This document shows positions 62,634 through 64,000 of a stretch of 64,000 nt of DNA, piece by piece. The position numbers and the translations under genes were made by a program. This DNA comes from Blastomyces gilchristii SLH14081 (taxonomy: Eukaryota; Ascomycota; Eurotiomycetes; Onygenales; Ajellomycetaceae). Below the pieces are notes generated by a model. It saw only the letters and a list, made by a program, of their open reading frames with translations, made no database searches and was not told the origin of the DNA. Every line of letters begins with the position of its first letter. The stretch's first letter is position 1. The stretch lies in NCBI RefSeq assembly GCF_000003855.2, contig NW_003101657.1:32083-96082 (forward strand). The letters run 5' to 3'.

Positions 62634-64000
62634 ATGTCGCCGGAAACTGAGGTTACTCTGGATAATCTTAGTATAATTCTCGAGCAGGATACACAAGTAA
62701 AGCTCGCCGGAATCGACGCAGATGGGATCCTTCGTGGGAAACTTGTATCCAAGCGGAAGTTTCTCAGCATTGCCCAAGATGGATTCGGGTTCTGCTCTGT
62801 CATATTTGGGTGGGATATGCACGATCATACATACTTCAAGGAGCTAGGGATAAGCAATAAGGAGAATGGATATAGAGACATGCTAGCAATCCCGGACCTG
62901 ACTAGCTTTCGGAGAATACCGTGGGAGGATAATGTACCCTTTTTTCTGATAAACTTTTTCGACCCGGATACCAAGGAGCCTGTATCGGCCTGTCCGCGCG
63001 GATTGTTGAGGACAGCTGCTGAGAAAATGGAGAAGCTGGGCTATAGAGCTATGGCTGGTGGTATGTTGTTTTCACTTTCCCCGCTGATTGCGCCAGAACC
63101 TAATGGTCTTTGCTAATTGGCCTTTTCACAGCGGAATATGAATTTTATCAATTTCGCGCGCCTCCGAATCCAAATGCTCTCGAACGAAACTCTTCATCAA
63201 CAGCTACTTTTCTCAGGGAGAATCCAGTGGATGCTCTCCCACCACTAACGGAAGGGATGTTTGGCTACAGTCTTACGAGGACGGTGCATAATCAGGAGTA
63301 TTTTTATAGGGTCTTCAACACCTGTCACGAATTTAAGTGTGACATTGAGAGTTGGCATACTGAAAGCGGTCCTGGCGTATTTGAAGCCGTATGTTTTGCA
63401 TTGAACACACCTTCGTATTGCAATTCCTAACCTTCAACAGGCTCTTGAGTTTGGAGAGATCAAAGAAATAGCTGATCGTGCGGGGTTATTCAAGTAAGTT
63501 AAATATTCAGTTCAGCCCCAATGATTCATGAATTTACAAACATAGAAAGCATACGATATGCGAGGAAGACTAACATCCCAAAATCCTAGATACGTTGTGA
63601 AATGCCTTGGCAGCAAATATGGAATAACACCTGTATTCATGGCTAAACCACGGCAGGGACTCCCGGGAAACAGCGGACATATGCACGTCTCCCTTGTCTC
63701 AGACACGGGGATAAACTTGTTCAGCCGCGACGAACCCGATCCTTCACCCCCATATTCCGATGTAGCATACCTTTCCGACATGGGCAGGCACTTTCTCGCA
63801 GGCGTCCTCGACGGCCTGCCTGACATCATGCCCCTTTTCGCCCCGACCATAAATTCCTACAAGCGTCTGGTGGAGAACTTCTGGGCCCCCGTCACCGTTT
63901 CCTGGGGTCTAGAGCACCGAGCTGCATCTATCCGTGTCATCACGCCACCCACTTCGTCCCCGAAGGGCACACGTCTTGAGGTGCGGGTCCCCGGTGCAGA
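62634..64000 (+). CDS. Glutamine-synthetase-like enzyme, 3' end outside the window
   Basis: Exons 62,634-63,060, 63,132-63,388, 63,441-63,493 and 63,590 to beyond 64,000. The protein starts MSPETEVTLDNLSIILEQDT, then a beta-grasp N-terminal domain (VKLAGIDADGILRGKLV). The catalytic domain has AEYEFYQFR (metal-binding Glu), GNSGHMHVSL (His/Gly glutamate-binding motif), PTINSYKRLVENFWAP and WGLEHRAASIRV (phosphate-binding Arg region). Family members join an amine to glutamate using ATP. The short start and these motifs fit the group I-like fungal enzymes often annotated as glutamine synthetase or gamma-glutamyl-amine ligases, so ammonia may not be the real substrate. Introns are 71, 52 and 96 bp, all GTATGT/GTAAGT to CAG/TAG. 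The divergent SDR suggests amine or nitrogen catabolism. Confidence 0.85.

Noticed and set aside
62261..62650. Open frame of 129 codons before the GS-like gene
   Set aside because: Three overlapping frames on both strands in GC-rich promoter sequence; none resembles a protein family, and the GS-like family N-terminus begins at 62,634.

Overview
The window looks like a piece of an ascomycete nuclear genome. Gene evidence for this: short introns with GTATGT-like donors, CTAAC-like branch points and AG acceptors; a fused ARG5,6-type arginine enzyme; a LaeA-like methyltransferase; a fungal synaptobrevin; Rec8. The split into an AT-rich, transposon-filled compartment (about 1-43,790) and a normal-GC gene compartment (about 43,800-64,000) fits Onygenales such as Blastomyces/Emmonsia relatives, but that placement is inference from style, not from a search.

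AT-rich compartment. No intact host gene is visible. It is a nested stack of decayed transposons whose order can be read from target-site duplications (TSDs). A hAT transposase remnant (from about 2,480, ending at 22,731) was entered by a 5'-truncated Tad-like LINE on the plus strand (2,988-20,964, TSD AAAGAGCTTAGAGT). That LINE was entered by a tRNA-headed retroposon (4,322-11,226, here SINE-A), which was itself entered by a Ty3/gypsy element on the minus strand (G1, 5,262-11,064, 384-bp LTRs, TSD GCTGG). The same LINE was also entered by an apparently full-length LINE copy on the minus strand (12,978-20,654). To the right, a minus-strand gypsy remnant (G2b) holds a second tRNA-derived SINE (SINE-B, 23,812-24,181) and a plus-strand gypsy of its own family (G2a, 25,492-32,742, TSD TTAAA). 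Another SINE-B copy (34,390-42,600) is split by a third gypsy (G3, 34,505-42,340, 547-bp LTRs). All coding regions carry many stops and many transition mutations. CpG, CpC and GpG are almost absent while CpA/TpG stay common, which differs from classical CpA-directed RIP.

Gene compartment. A LaeA-like methyltransferase gene (44,424-47,860) is broken by a Tc1/mariner element (45,715-47,187) and by an assembly gap. Then come, in order: a synaptobrevin-type R-SNARE (50,188-50,970, +); the bifunctional mitochondrial acetylglutamate kinase/N-acetyl-gamma-glutamyl-phosphate reductase (52,134-55,106, +); the meiotic cohesin kleisin Rec8 (56,663-59,630, +); a short-chain dehydrogenase (60,971-61,920, -); and, divergent from it, a glutamine-synthetase-like gene that runs off the window end (62,634-64,000, +). 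The first three are unrelated housekeeping or meiotic genes. The last two share a 713-bp promoter region and could be co-regulated. I found no CRISPR array, rRNA or intact tRNA gene.
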